DNA of 64,000 nt from Psychrobacillus mangrovi (GCF_037104765.1 NZ_JBAWSY010000003.1:124001-188000), one strand, 5' to 3'; shown: positions 8,992 through 17,793, counted from the first letter of the stretch. Notes: generated by a model from the letters alone, not told the origin. Numbers and translations: made by a program.

Positions 8992-9022
8992 AAAAAAAGC
9001 TAGCCTAGTGCTAGCTTTTTTT
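8992..9022 (+). terminator. Terminator after the ATP-grasp gene
   Basis: A perfect A7-GCTAGC/GCTAGC-T7 stem with a 5-base CTAGT loop. The A-rich arm makes it bidirectional in form. Confidence 0.85.
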
Positions 9023-9072
9023 ATTGTGTATGAAAGTATAAACTTAGTTACTCCATAAACATATTTTTTGAT

Positions 9073-9110
9073 GAGAGGGAAGTACTAGCTTACTTCCCGC
9101 TCATTTTTTT
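9073..9110 (+). terminator. Second tandem terminator before hflK
   Basis: GGGAAGTA/TACTTCCC stem with a CTAGCT loop, extended by GAG/CTC, then T7. It lies 50 bases past the first terminator. The rest of the 8911-9219 gap holds nothing else I can name; no clear hflK promoter was found. Confidence 0.75.
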
Positions 9111-9219
9111 GACTTGCTAACTTTCGTTTCGACCAAGGAGAACCACTTTGCGTTTTTATTTTTGAAACTTTCTACACTGTTGTTCCGTAAATGAGTTATA
9201 CATAGAAAGGGGAAATGAT

Positions 9220-10206
9220 ATGAGTACAAAAAGATTAGTTTCTATTATTCTAGTTTTATTTATTGGAATCATTTTATTATCAGCTATATTTACATCTTGG
9301 TATACAGTAGATGAATCAGAACAAGCAATCGTTATAACATTTGGGGAGGCGAGTGATCCTATTACAGAATCAGGTCTTAAATTTAAGATGCCGTGGCCTA
9401 TTCAAAAAGTTGAAAAATTATCAAAGGAAACATTTAGCCTTCAATTTGGTTATAAGCAAACACCTGATGGAGAGGTAACATCTTTTGATAAGGATACAAA
9501 AATGATTACTGGAGATGACAATATCGTATTAACCGATTTAGTCGTCCAGTGGAAAATTACCGATCCGAGATCTTATTTATTCAACTCTGAAAGTCCACAA
9601 GATCTTTTACATGATGCAACATCTGCCTCTATTCGTTCAGTAATTGGTAACTCTAAAATTGACGATGCTTTAACTTCAGGAAAAGCACAAATCGAAGCAG
9701 ATACAATTGAATTGCTTAGCTCTTTAATAGAAAAATATGATATTGGTATTACTGTATTAACCGTAAAGTTACAAGATGTTGAGCTCCCAAATGCTGAAGT
9801 TCGCTCAGCATTTACAGCTGTTACTGATGCAGAAGAAACAAAAAACACAAAGGTAAACCAGGCAGAGAAATACGAAAATCAACAAATGAGTGAAGCAGTC
9901 GGGGAAAAGGATGCAATTATATCCAATGCAAATGGACATAAAACTGCCCGTATCGAGCAAGCGCGTGGAGATGTAGCATTATTCGATAAATTATACGCAG
10001 AATATCAAAACAATAAAGAGATTACAAAACAACGTATTGTAATGGAGACGCTTGAAGCTGTTCTTCCAAATGCAAAAATTTATATAATGAACGATGAAGG
10101 CGGTACGATGAAGTATTTACCACTTCAATCGTTAGAACCGACTAAGCAAACACCTCCGCCAACAACAGATACGGAAAACAAAACAGAGGAAGGGAGCGGG
10201 CAATAA
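9220..10206 (+). CDS. hflK: FtsH protease modulator HflK
   Basis: SPFH/Band-7 membrane protein that forms a complex with HflC and modulates FtsH proteolysis in Gram-negatives. Of 328 residues, a single N-terminal TM anchor spans about 6-25, then TVDESEQAIVITFGE opens the SPFH domain. A coiled Ala/Gln/Glu-rich region follows (about 205-260), and there is a Pro/Thr-rich low-complexity tail after residue 310. The start follows AAAGGGGAAATGAT. The stop shares its last base with the hflC start (TAATG), so the two are translationally coupled. HflK/HflC are absent from B. subtilis, so this pair is an insertion relative to the phoR-polA order there. Confidence 0.9.
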   Translation: MSTKRLVSIILVLFIGIILLSAIFTSWYTVDESEQAIVITFGEASDPITESGLKFKMPWPIQKVEKLSKETFSLQFGYKQTPDGEVTSFDKDTKMITGDDNIVLTDLVVQWKITDPRSYLFNSESPQDLLHDATSASIRSVIGNSKIDDALTSGKAQIEADTIELLSSLIEKYDIGITVLTVKLQDVELPNAEVRSAFTAVTDAEETKNTKVNQAEKYENQQMSEAVGEKDAIISNANGHKTARIEQARGDVALFDKLYAEYQNNKEITKQRIVMETLEAVLPNAKIYIMNDEGGTMKYLPLQSLEPTKQTPPPTTDTENKTEEGSGQ

Positions 10207-11195
10207 TGGCAGATAATAATAATCCATTCTCAAATTTAGAAGCTAAATTTAAGGCAATGGAAAATAAACCGAAGAAAGAAAAAGCGCCTAAACAAGAAAA
10301 GACGCCGATTGATTATAAAAAATATACGAAGCCTTTTATAGCTATTTTCGTATTGTTTGTCGTTTTAGTCATAGCTCTTGCCAATGTATATGTTGTAAAG
10401 GAAGGCGAATATAAAGTAATTCGTCAGTTTGGTGAAATAAAAGATGTTAAAGACACTCCTGGAATCAATATGAAAATACCATTTATACAAAGCGTAACAA
10501 CTGTTCCTAAGTATCAAATGAACTATAAACTTTCGGAAGCAGAAATCAACACAAAAGATAAGCGTCGTATTATTATTGATAATTACGCGGTATGGCGAGT
10601 AGTAAATGCAAAAGAAATGATCACGAGTGCAGGTAGCTTAGTAAACGCAGGCTCTCGTATGGAAGAGTTTATTTACTCAGTAGTTCGGTCAGAGCTTGGT
10701 CAGTTAGAATATAGTGAAATCATCAATGATGAAAATTCATCTCGAGGAAGTTTAAATGACCGAATAACAACAAATGTAAATGAACTACTTAAAAAAGATA
10801 GTTATGGTATTGAAGTTGTCGATGTTCGTATTAAACGTACAGATTTGCCAGAAGAAAATGAGCAGTCCGTGTATAATGAAATGATTTCGGAAAGACAAAG
10901 TATTGCACAAAAGTACTTATCTACCGGTGATGCTGATAAACGCCGTATTGAAGCTGAAACAGATCGTGAAGTAAGAGCAATGTTAGCAACTGCTAAAAAA
11001 GAAGCTGCAATTATTCAAGCTGAAGGTGAAGCAGAAGCGGCAAAAATATACAACCAATCATTTTCTAAAGATCCTGAGTTCTACTCTCTTTATAGAACAC
11101 TAGAATCATACAAAAAAACTATTGGAGAAGACACGATGATCATTATTCCATCCGATTCGCCATATGCGCAAATTCTTTCAGGCTACTTAGAGTAG
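10206..11195 (+). CDS. hflC: FtsH protease modulator HflC
   Basis: Partner of HflK, 329 residues. It starts with a charged Lys-rich cytoplasmic segment (about 1-42), unusual next to the short N-tail of E. coli HflC. A TM helix follows at about 43-66, then the Band-7 domain beginning YVVKEGEYKVIRQFGE. The IKRTDLPEENEQSVYNEMIS stretch and the Ala/Glu helix AEAAKIYNQSFSKDPEFYSL are typical of HflC. It overlaps hflK by one base. A hairpin at 11198 closes the pair. Confidence 0.9.
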   Translation: MADNNNPFSNLEAKFKAMENKPKKEKAPKQEKTPIDYKKYTKPFIAIFVLFVVLVIALANVYVVKEGEYKVIRQFGEIKDVKDTPGINMKIPFIQSVTTVPKYQMNYKLSEAEINTKDKRRIIIDNYAVWRVVNAKEMITSAGSLVNAGSRMEEFIYSVVRSELGQLEYSEIINDENSSRGSLNDRITTNVNELLKKDSYGIEVVDVRIKRTDLPEENEQSVYNEMISERQSIAQKYLSTGDADKRRIEAETDREVRAMLATAKKEAAIIQAEGEAEAAKIYNQSFSKDPEFYSLYRTLESYKKTIGEDTMIIIPSDSPYAQILSGYLE

Positions 11196-11197
11196 TA

Positions 11198-11250
11198 TAA
11201 ATCGTCATTCCCCTACTTGCATGGTAAGATATAGGGAATGGCGGTTTATT
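11198..11250 (+). terminator. Probable terminator after hflC
   Basis: Arms AAATCGTCATTCCC and GGGAATGGCGGTTT pair over 14 positions with two G-U pairs, followed by a T-rich run. The loop is long (about 21 bases). Confidence 0.6.
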
Positions 11251-11362
11251 TATTATGTTCAGTTTCACACGTCAAGAATCATTTTCATGAATGCTTCATT
11301 GATGGTTTTGATAGAAGACGTAAAATCAACTGTGGCATATAAAATTAGAAGGAGTGAACTTT

Positions 11363-13990
11363 ATGACATCCGAAAAAATTCTTTTATTAGATGGAAATAG
11401 TCTCGCATACCGAGCTTTCTTTGCGTTACCATTATTGTCTAATGAACATGGTATTCATACAAATGCAGTTTATGGTTTTACATTAATGCTACAAAAAATA
11501 ATGGAAGAAGAAAATCCTACACATATGCTCGTTGCTTTTGATGCTGGGAAAACAACATTCAGACATTCAACTTTTGGAGAATATAAAGGTGGTAGACAAA
11601 AGACTCCACCAGAACTTTCTGAGCAATTCCCATATGTTCGTAAGCTAATTGATGCATACGGAATTAAAAGATACGAGCTTGAAATGTACGAAGCAGATGA
11701 TATTATTGGTACTCTTTGCAAACAAGCGGACGAAAAGGGACAACAAGTAATTGTTGTATCCGGAGATAAAGACTTAACGCAACTTGCAACGGAAAATACG
11801 ACTGTGTATATCACTCGAAAAGGTATAACTGATATTGAAAAATATACACCAGAGCATGTAGAAGAAAAGTATGGTTTAACTCCTCTTCAAATCATCGATA
11901 TGAAAGGTCTTATGGGTGATGCTTCGGATAATATACCTGGAGTACCTGGTGTAGGTGAAAAGACCGCGATTAAATTATTGAAAGAGCATGGTTCTGTAGA
12001 AAATCTATATCAAGCATTAGGTTCGGTAAGTGGTGCGAAGTTGAAAGAAAAACTAATGGCAAACGAAGAACAAGCAAAAATGAGTAAAGTACTTGCAACG
12101 ATTGAAACGAATGCTCCAATCGAAGTTAATGTAGATGACTTGACATACAATGGTCCGAATATGGATGAAGTTACTTCAATTTGGAAGGAGCTATCATTTA
12201 AAACACTTCTAGAAAAGTCTGAACATGTTACAGAGGAACAAACGACTTCGGAAGTGACTTTTGAAATTTTAGATGAAGTGAAAAAGTCTATTTTAAAAGA
12301 TAAAATGGCTATTCATCTCGAGATGTTTAATGAACAATACCATACAAGTGAGTTATTAGGTATAGCTCTTTACGATGGGGAACAGTCGTATTTTATTTCT
12401 GGATCTTTAGCTTTCGAATCCGCTGATTTTTGTGAATGGCTGGGAGATGAGTCGAGAAGAAAATATTTAGTAGATTCCAAAGCAGCTCAAGCGGTAAGTC
12501 GTAAACATAATGTGAGTTTGCTTGGGGCTGATTTTGATTTACTTCTGGCCGCTTATATTGTTAATCCTTCCATTTCTTCATATGATGTGTCAACAATGGC
12601 AAAAGAGTTCGGTAATTATGATGTGCTAACAGATGAAAATGTATATGGTAAAGGAGCAAAAAAAGCTACTCCTAACTTGGACAAACTTGCAGAACATGCT
12701 ATTAGAAAGGCTCAAGCTGTTTGGAAGCTAAAACCTACTTTAGAAAAGAAGCTAGAAGAAAATGAGCAGTATGCTCTGTATAAAGATATTGAATTGCCGC
12801 TTGCTTCGATATTAGGAACAATGGAATCGGATGGTGTAAAGGTTGATGTTGATGTTTTAAAAGAAATGGGAGTCGATTTGAATCAAAAACTTCGTGCTAT
12901 CGAAAAAGATATTTATACTTTAGCTGGACAGGAGTTTAATATTAATTCTCCAAAACAATTGGGCGTTATTTTATTCGAAAAAATTGGATTGACACCTTTA
13001 AAGAAAACAAAAACAGGATATTCGACGGCAGCAGATGTACTTGAAAAACTGGAAAGTGAACACGAAATTATTTCGCATATCCTAACTTACAGAACTTTAG
13101 GCAAGCTTCAGTCAACATATATCGAAGGCTTAACAAAGGAAATACATGGGAAAGATCAAAAGATTCATACAAGATACCAACAAGCTTTAACTACCACAGG
13201 CCGTTTAAGCTCGATAAATCCAAATCTACAAAATATTCCTATACGTTTAGAGGAAGGAAGAAAAATCAGAAAAGCATTTGTTCCTTCTCACCCAGATTGG
13301 GTTATGTTTGCAGCTGATTATTCGCAAATCGAACTCCGAGTACTTGCTCATATGTGTGAAGATGAAAAATTAGTAGATGCATTTAATCATGATATGGATA
13401 TCCATACAAAAACTGCGATGGATGTATTCCATGTAGGGAAAGAAGAAGTGACGTCAGATATGCGACGTGCTGCTAAAGCGGTTAACTTTGGAATTGTATA
13501 TGGAATTAGCGATTACGGTTTATCACAAAGCTTAAATATTACTCGAAAAGAAGCTGCTACTTTTATAGACCAATATCTAAACAGCTTTCCAGGTGTAAAA
13601 GATTATATGGACGATATTGTGCGCGAAGCAAAGCATAATGGATATGTGACGACTATTCTAAAAAGAAGAAGATATTTACCTGAAATCACAAGTTCTAATT
13701 TCAACCTTCGTAGTTTCGCAGAAAGAACAGCTATGAATACCCCAATTCAAGGAAGTGCAGCTGATATTATTAAAAAAGCGATGATCGATATGGCAAAACG
13801 ACTAAAAGATGAAAATCTCCAAACGAAAATGTTATTGCAAGTACACGATGAACTGATTTTTGAAGCACCGAAAGAAGAAATTGCTATTCTTGAAAAAATT
13901 GTGCCAGAAGTAATGGAGGGAGCAATCAAGTTAATTGTTCCATTGAAAGTGGAATATGCTTATGGCCCATCTTGGTACGATACGAAGTAA
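11363..13990 (+). CDS. polA: DNA polymerase I
   Basis: Repair and Okazaki-fragment polymerase with 5' nuclease. The 875-residue product starts at ATG 11363, 9 bases after AGAAGGAG; an upstream GTG lies inside the ribosome site. Residues 1-290 are the 5' nuclease/flap domain (LLLDGNSLAYRAFFA, YEADDIIGTL, GLMGDASDNIPGVPGVG). About 295-465 is the 3'-5' exonuclease fold, but the acidic catalytic residues are lost (MAIHLEMFNEQY in place of the D-x-E motif), so no proofreading is expected, as in B. stearothermophilus. The polymerase has motif A FAADYSQIELRVLAH, motif B RRAAKAVNFGIVYG and motif C LLQVHDELIFEAP. mutM follows by 11 bases. Confidence 0.97.
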   Translation: MTSEKILLLDGNSLAYRAFFALPLLSNEHGIHTNAVYGFTLMLQKIMEEENPTHMLVAFDAGKTTFRHSTFGEYKGGRQKTPPELSEQFPYVRKLIDAYGIKRYELEMYEADDIIGTLCKQADEKGQQVIVVSGDKDLTQLATENTTVYITRKGITDIEKYTPEHVEEKYGLTPLQIIDMKGLMGDASDNIPGVPGVGEKTAIKLLKEHGSVENLYQALGSVSGAKLKEKLMANEEQAKMSKVLATIETNAPIEVNVDDLTYNGPNMDEVTSIWKELSFKTLLEKSEHVTEEQTTSEVTFEILDEVKKSILKDKMAIHLEMFNEQYHTSELLGIALYDGEQSYFISGSLAFESADFCEWLGDESRRKYLVDSKAAQAVSRKHNVSLLGADFDLLLAAYIVNPSISSYDVSTMAKEFGNYDVLTDENVYGKGAKKATPNLDKLAEHAIRKAQAVWKLKPTLEKKLEENEQYALYKDIELPLASILGTMESDGVKVDVDVLKEMGVDLNQKLRAIEKDIYTLAGQEFNINSPKQLGVILFEKIGLTPLKKTKTGYSTAADVLEKLESEHEIISHILTYRTLGKLQSTYIEGLTKEIHGKDQKIHTRYQQALTTTGRLSSINPNLQNIPIRLEEGRKIRKAFVPSHPDWVMFAADYSQIELRVLAHMCEDEKLVDAFNHDMDIHTKTAMDVFHVGKEEVTSDMRRAAKAVNFGIVYGISDYGLSQSLNITRKEAATFIDQYLNSFPGVKDYMDDIVREAKHNGYVTTILKRRRYLPEITSSNFNLRSFAERTAMNTPIQGSAADIIKKAMIDMAKRLKDENLQTKMLLQVHDELIFEAPKEEIAILEKIVPEVMEGAIKLIVPLKVEYAYGPSWYDTK

Positions 13991-14001
13991 GGAGTTTTGA
14001 T

Positions 14002-14874
14002 ATGCCAGAATTACCAGAAGTAGAAGGACTTGTACGTTCACTTAAGCCGATTGTTACTGGTAAAACGATTGAATCGGTAGAAGTTTCTAAAACTATTATT
14101 GATTCTAAAGCAAATGGAAAAGAAGCTATCTTGAAAGGGTTAGATGTGGAATCCTTTCGAGAGGCTTTACCTCATATGAAGATAGAACGAATTGATAGAC
14201 GTTCTAAATATATTTATTTTCATTTACTAAAAAATGGGATTCCCTATTTACTTGTTTCACACCTTGGTATGTCTGGTGCTTGGTTTTATGTGAGAGGCTT
14301 ACATGAAATTTTGGAGGATAAATTTAAGCGGCATATACATGTCATCCTGCATTTTAGTGAGGGTGACATGCTTGTATATGCAGATATTCGTCGCTTTGGA
14401 GAACTTCGTTTTTTAAATAGTGTCGAAGATTATCCGCCATTATTATTAATGGCACCTGAGCCATTTGATCAAAATGCTTTAGATCATTATTTAGAAATGA
14501 GTGCTTTGCCAAAGTATGAAAATAAGCCGATTAAAGAATTTATCATGGATGGTCATGTTGTTTCGGGTTGCGGGAATATTTACGCGACGGAAGCATTATT
14601 TCGTATGCGAATTCATCCTGGTCGTAAAGTAAAAAGAATTAGTAAAGAGCGTAAGATACAATTATTTAATGAAATTGTCAACGTTCTTTTAGATAGTATT
14701 GAAAATGGAGGAAGCAGCATTTCCGACTACCGCAAAATAAATGGGGAGTCAGGCAATATGCAGAATCGCTTACAAATGTATGGGAAAAAGACTTGTCCAA
14801 ATTGTAATGCAAAAACAATGCAGAAAACGATTGGTGGAAGAACATCTACTTATTGTGGAAGATGTCAGAAGTAA
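14002..14874 (+). CDS. mutM: Formamidopyrimidine-DNA glycosylase
   Basis: Removes 8-oxoguanine and formamidopyrimidines and nicks the abasic site. The start ATG 14002 follows AAGGAG and gives MPELPEVE, whose Pro (residue 2, N-terminal after Met removal) and Glu are catalytic; a longer in-frame extension would destroy this chemistry. The 290-residue protein has the H2TH region with SGCGNIYATEALFR and HPGR, and a C-terminal zinc finger CPNCNAKTMQ...YCGRCQ with four Cys. It lies between polA and coaE with short gaps, in one repair/metabolism operon. Confidence 0.96.
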   Translation: MPELPEVEGLVRSLKPIVTGKTIESVEVSKTIIDSKANGKEAILKGLDVESFREALPHMKIERIDRRSKYIYFHLLKNGIPYLLVSHLGMSGAWFYVRGLHEILEDKFKRHIHVILHFSEGDMLVYADIRRFGELRFLNSVEDYPPLLLMAPEPFDQNALDHYLEMSALPKYENKPIKEFIMDGHVVSGCGNIYATEALFRMRIHPGRKVKRISKERKIQLFNEIVNVLLDSIENGGSSISDYRKINGESGNMQNRLQMYGKKTCPNCNAKTMQKTIGGRTSTYCGRCQK

Positions 14875-14886
14875 AGGAGGAAGCAA

Positions 14887-15480
14887 ATGATTATTGGGTT
14901 AACTGGTAGTATAGCTAGTGGTAAAAGTACCGTTTCCAACATGTTAAAAGAATTAGGTTATCCTATAGTTGATGCTGACCTAGTAGCTAGAGTCGTAGTA
15001 GAAAAAGGAACTAAGACACTTGAAACGATAAGAGAAGCATTTGGAGAAGAAGTTATATCAGAAGATGGAACGCTGAATCGAGAAGAATTAGGAAATATTA
15101 TTTTTTCATCACCTCAAAAAAGAAAGCAATTAAATGATATTATGCATCCCGCTATCCGCGAAGAAATGCTTCGGCAAAAACATTTTTTACTTGAAAAAGG
15201 CTATGACACAATTGTAATGGATATCCCATTATTATTTGAAAGTAAGCTTCAGTCCTATGTAGATAAGATTTTAGTTGTAACGGTTACAGAAGAAACGCAG
15301 TTGAATAGACTAATGGCTCGTAATAATTATTCTTTAGAAGAAGCCACTGCAAGAATACAATCACAGTTACCTCTTTCGATTAAAGAACAGGGTGCAGATG
15401 CTGTCATCTATAATAATGGAACTCTAGAATATACGAAGGAACAACTGCAGAAAATATTGTCACTCTGGAAAAAAGAGTAG
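14887..15480 (+). CDS. coaE: Dephospho-CoA kinase
   Basis: Catalyses the last step of CoA synthesis, phosphorylation of the 3'-hydroxyl of dephospho-CoA. Residues 5-16 (GLTGSIASGKST) form the P-loop, DADLVAR follows as the substrate-binding motif, and MDIPLLFESKL and VTEETQLNRLMARN fit the family. At 197 residues it has normal length. The start follows AAAGGAGGAAGCAA, 12 bases after mutM. The B. subtilis order has ytaF between mutM and coaE; it is absent here. Confidence 0.95.
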   Translation: MIIGLTGSIASGKSTVSNMLKELGYPIVDADLVARVVVEKGTKTLETIREAFGEEVISEDGTLNREELGNIIFSSPQKRKQLNDIMHPAIREEMLRQKHFLLEKGYDTIVMDIPLLFESKLQSYVDKILVVTVTEETQLNRLMARNNYSLEEATARIQSQLPLSIKEQGADAVIYNNGTLEYTKEQLQKILSLWKKE

Positions 15481-15535
15481 TCGGAAAATAAAAAAAATTA
15501 CGGTTTTAATTTGAAGGGCTACACAATTGTGAAAA

Positions 15536-15579
15536 TGTGTTATACTATTTAATGGTTATAAAATAAAAAGTATCACATA
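15536..15579. promoter_or_regulatory. gapB promoter region with two CcpN-type boxes
   Basis: TGTGTTATACT at 15536-15546 matches the B. subtilis CcpN consensus TRTGHYATAYW at all positions and includes the -10 TATACT. A second box in the other orientation, TATGTGATACT on the minus strand at 15569-15579, matches 10 of 11. CcpN represses gapB and pckA on glucose in B. subtilis. The -35 17 bases upstream of the -10 (GCTACA) is poor. Confidence 0.7.
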
Positions 15580-15597
15580 GTCACAGGAGGATTTTTT

Positions 15598-16602
15598 ATG
15601 ATAGCTTCAATCGCAATAAACGGATTTGGACGTATTGGTAGAATGGTGTTTCGCCAAGCAATTGTACAAGAGGACATTAATGTTGTCGCAATTAATGCAA
15701 GATACCCATTAGAAACTTTAGCGCATTTAATAAAATATGATTCTACTCATGGAACTTTTGATGGAGAAATAAGTATTGAAAATGATGCACTAATTGTTAA
15801 TGGTAAGCGAGTTCAAATCGTTAATGATCGCGATCCAGCTAATTTGCCTTGGGGAAATTTAAATGTAGATATCGTGATTGAATCAACTGGAAAATTTAAT
15901 GACGGTCATAAAGCATCAGCTCACCTAGAGGCTGGAGCAAAAAAAGTAATCATTACAGCTCCTGCTAAAAATGAAGATGTGACGATTGTTATGGGAGTAA
16001 ATGATGACAAATTAGATTTAGCTAAACATAATATTATTTCGAATGCTAGTTGTACAACAAACTGTTTGGCACCAGTTGCAAAGGTGTTAAATGACACATT
16101 TGGAATTGAAAATGGTCTTATGACTACTGTGCATTCTTATACAAATGATCAAAACAACTTAGACAATCCACATAAAGATTTACGTCGTGCACGCGCATGT
16201 GCTCAATCAATTATTCCTACTTCAACCGGAGCAGCAAAAGCACTTACAATCGTTTTACCTGAATTAGAAGGCAAAATGCATGGAATGGCTTTGCGTGTAC
16301 CAACGCCAAATGTATCTTTAGTAGATTTAGTAGTAGATTTACAGAAAGATGTGACAGCGGATGAAGTAAATGCTGCGTTTGTAAAAGCATCTGAAGGATC
16401 GATGAAGGGTATTTTAGGTTTAACAATGGAGCCTTTAGTATCCATCGATTTTAATACGACAACAAACTCCACAACGATTGATGGTTTAACAACAATGGTA
16501 ATAGGAGAGCGTAAAGTAAAAGTACTTGCTTGGTATGATAACGAGTGGGGCTATTCTGCGCGTGTTGTTGATTTAACAAAAAAAGTAGCTTCTTCTCTTT
16601 AA
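15598..16602 (+). CDS. gapB: Glyceraldehyde-3-phosphate dehydrogenase, gluconeogenic type
   Basis: NADP-preferring GAPDH working in the gluconeogenic direction. Of 334 residues, INGFGRIGRMVFR is the Rossmann motif. The residue after the second strand reads VVAINARYP rather than the usual Asp that binds NAD ribose, which marks the GapB/NADP class. SNASCTTNCLAPVAKVL holds the nucleophilic Cys, and HSYTNDQNNLDNPHKDLRRAR fits the phosphate-binding loop. The start follows CAGGAGG. The neighbours speD and nrdR keep the B. subtilis order. The two CcpN-type boxes upstream predict repression during glycolytic growth. Confidence 0.95.
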   Translation: MIASIAINGFGRIGRMVFRQAIVQEDINVVAINARYPLETLAHLIKYDSTHGTFDGEISIENDALIVNGKRVQIVNDRDPANLPWGNLNVDIVIESTGKFNDGHKASAHLEAGAKKVIITAPAKNEDVTIVMGVNDDKLDLAKHNIISNASCTTNCLAPVAKVLNDTFGIENGLMTTVHSYTNDQNNLDNPHKDLRRARACAQSIIPTSTGAAKALTIVLPELEGKMHGMALRVPTPNVSLVDLVVDLQKDVTADEVNAAFVKASEGSMKGILGLTMEPLVSIDFNTTTNSTTIDGLTTMVIGERKVKVLAWYDNEWGYSARVVDLTKKVASSL

Positions 16603-16610
16603 TCTTCCTT

Positions 16611-16646
16611 CCTCTTTCAAGGTTTCTTTGAAAGGGGATTTTTTTT
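16611..16646 (+). terminator. Terminator of gapB
   Basis: CCTCTTTCAA pairs with TTTGAAAGGGG around a GGTTTC loop, followed by eight T. Confidence 0.85.
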
Positions 16647-16647
16647 C

Positions 16648-16676
16648 TTGCTAATTTAATTAAAACATCATATAAT
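16648..16676 (+). promoter_or_regulatory. sigma-A promoter of speD leader
   Basis: TTGCTA, a 17-base spacer, TATAAT at 16671-16676. The -35 begins inside the T-run of the gapB terminator. The predicted start near 16683 leaves a 120-base leader. Confidence 0.75.
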
Positions 16677-16682
16677 GAGAAT

Positions 16683-16802
16683 CGTGTACTTCACGTGCAC
16701 AGACTACTTAAAGGGTTAGGACCTCTTTGGACTAACTTTCCCCCGTGGTAGTCAACTTTGAAAATTTTAAAAAATAAATTTTATCAAAGGGGGAAACGGA
16801 CA
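16683..16802 (+). promoter_or_regulatory. Structured speD leader with anti-Shine-Dalgarno segment
   Basis: The leader holds an outer stem GACTAC (16702-16707)/GTAGTC (16748-16753) enclosing a GTTAG (16715-16719)/CTAAC (16732-16736) hairpin and a free TTTCCCCC (16737-16744). A second hairpin, CTTTGA (16756-16761)/TCAAAG (16784-16789), ends at the ribosome site GGGGGAAA (16789-16796). TTTCCCCC is perfectly complementary to that site over 8 bases. The two states, anti-SD inside the outer stem or paired to the SD, are the layout of a translational switch. I do not match it to a named riboswitch class. Confidence 0.55.
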
Positions 16803-17186
16803 TTGGAAACAATGGGACGTCACATTATTGCAGAACTATGGGAGTGCGATTTCGACAAACTTAACGATATGCCATTTATTGAGCAAACTTTTGTTGATGC
16901 AGCACTTAAGTCTGGTGCTGAAATCAGAGAAGTAGCATTTCACAAATTTGCGCCACAAGGTGTAAGTGGAGTCGTTATTATTTCCGAATCGCATTTAACA
17001 ATTCACAGCTTTCCAGAGCACGGTTATGCGAGCATTGATGTGTATACATGTGGTGATTTAGATCCATCGATTGCAGCTAACTATATTGCAGATGCTCTTA
17101 ATGCTGGAATACGCGAAACGATTGAAATGCCCCGTGGAATGGGTCCAGTAAATGTACCTAATCCACGTTTGACAGTTCAAGCATAA
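16803..17186 (+). CDS. speD: S-adenosylmethionine decarboxylase proenzyme
   Basis: Pyruvoyl enzyme making decarboxylated SAM for spermidine synthesis. The TTG start at 16803 sits 6 bases after the end of GGGGGAAA and gives (M)ETMGRH, as in B. subtilis SpeD (about 126 residues); here 127. A longer ATG reading from 16758 would run through the leader hairpin and is rejected. Self-cleavage is expected at the Glu-Ser pair of SESHLTIHSFPEHG, which makes the pyruvoyl group from Ser. FAPQGVSGVVIISE and YTCGDLDP are also family segments. It has its own promoter, leader and terminator, so it is monocistronic. Confidence 0.95.
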   Translation: METMGRHIIAELWECDFDKLNDMPFIEQTFVDAALKSGAEIREVAFHKFAPQGVSGVVIISESHLTIHSFPEHGYASIDVYTCGDLDPSIAANYIADALNAGIRETIEMPRGMGPVNVPNPRLTVQA

Positions 17187-17208
17187 TAGACTTTAGGCTG
17201 AATGAGTT

Positions 17209-17236
17209 AGCAGAGGAAGAGATTCCTCTGCTTTTT
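17209..17236 (+). terminator. Terminator of speD
   Basis: AGCAGAGGAA/TTCCTCTGCT stem with a 4-base loop and a T5 run. Confidence 0.85.
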
Positions 17237-17303
17237 CGATTTTAGAGAAGAATATTGTTATAATAGATACATAAATTAATCGTAACTAATTAGGAGAGAT
17301 CAT

Positions 17304-17768
17304 ATGAGATGTCCAGCTTGTCAGTTTAATGGCACGAAAGTTGTCGATTCTCGTCCTGTAGATGACAATAAAGCCATTAGACGAAGAAGAGAATGTGAAG
17401 ACTGTGGATTCCGTTTTACTACATTTGAAAAAGTAGAAGAAACTCCACTAATTGTAGTGAAAAAAGATGGTTCACGAGAAGAATTTAGTCGTGAGAAAGT
17501 CTTGCGCGGATTAATACGTGCTTGTGAAAAAAGACCAGTGGCTCTAGATCAGCTAGAAGAAATTGTGTTTTCGATTGAAAAAGAATTAAGAAGAACAGGA
17601 AATTCTGAAGTGAAATCAGAAGAAGTTGGAGAAAAAGTAATGGACAAACTTTCAGAAGTTGACGAAGTTGCTTATGTTCGATTTGCTTCGGTTTATCGTC
17701 AGTTTAAAGATTTAAATGTTTTTATAGATGAACTTAAAGAAATTCTAAAGAAAAATCCGTCATTATAG
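17304..17768 (+). CDS. nrdR: Transcriptional repressor NrdR
   Basis: Zinc-ribbon/ATP-cone repressor of ribonucleotide reductase genes; senses dATP/ATP. Of 154 residues, the zinc ribbon is CPAC (residues 3-6) with CEDCGF near 31-36, and the ATP-cone starts near 49 with VVKKDGSREEFSREKVLRGL. Full length. The start follows TAGGAGAG. An extended -10 (TGTTATAAT) about 40 bases upstream probably drives nrdR-dnaB-dnaI. Order speD-nrdR-dnaB-dnaI is as in B. subtilis. Confidence 0.95.
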   Translation: MRCPACQFNGTKVVDSRPVDDNKAIRRRRECEDCGFRFTTFEKVEETPLIVVKKDGSREEFSREKVLRGLIRACEKRPVALDQLEEIVFSIEKELRRTGNSEVKSEEVGEKVMDKLSEVDEVAYVRFASVYRQFKDLNVFIDELKEILKKNPSL

Positions 17769-17793
17769 TATACAAGAAAGAGTAGGTGCAATT

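Noticed and set aside
8861..9058. 65-codon frame overlapping the end of the ATP-grasp gene
   Set aside because: It runs through a strong terminator and has no ribosome site.
16758..16802. N-terminal extension of SpeD from ATG 16758
   Set aside because: It would translate the leader hairpin and the ribosome site itself; the family N-terminus fits the TTG at 16803.
16683..16802. SMK box (SAM-III) identity for the speD leader
   Set aside because: SD/anti-SD logic is similar, but the conserved core sequence of the SMK box is not present as far as I can tell.
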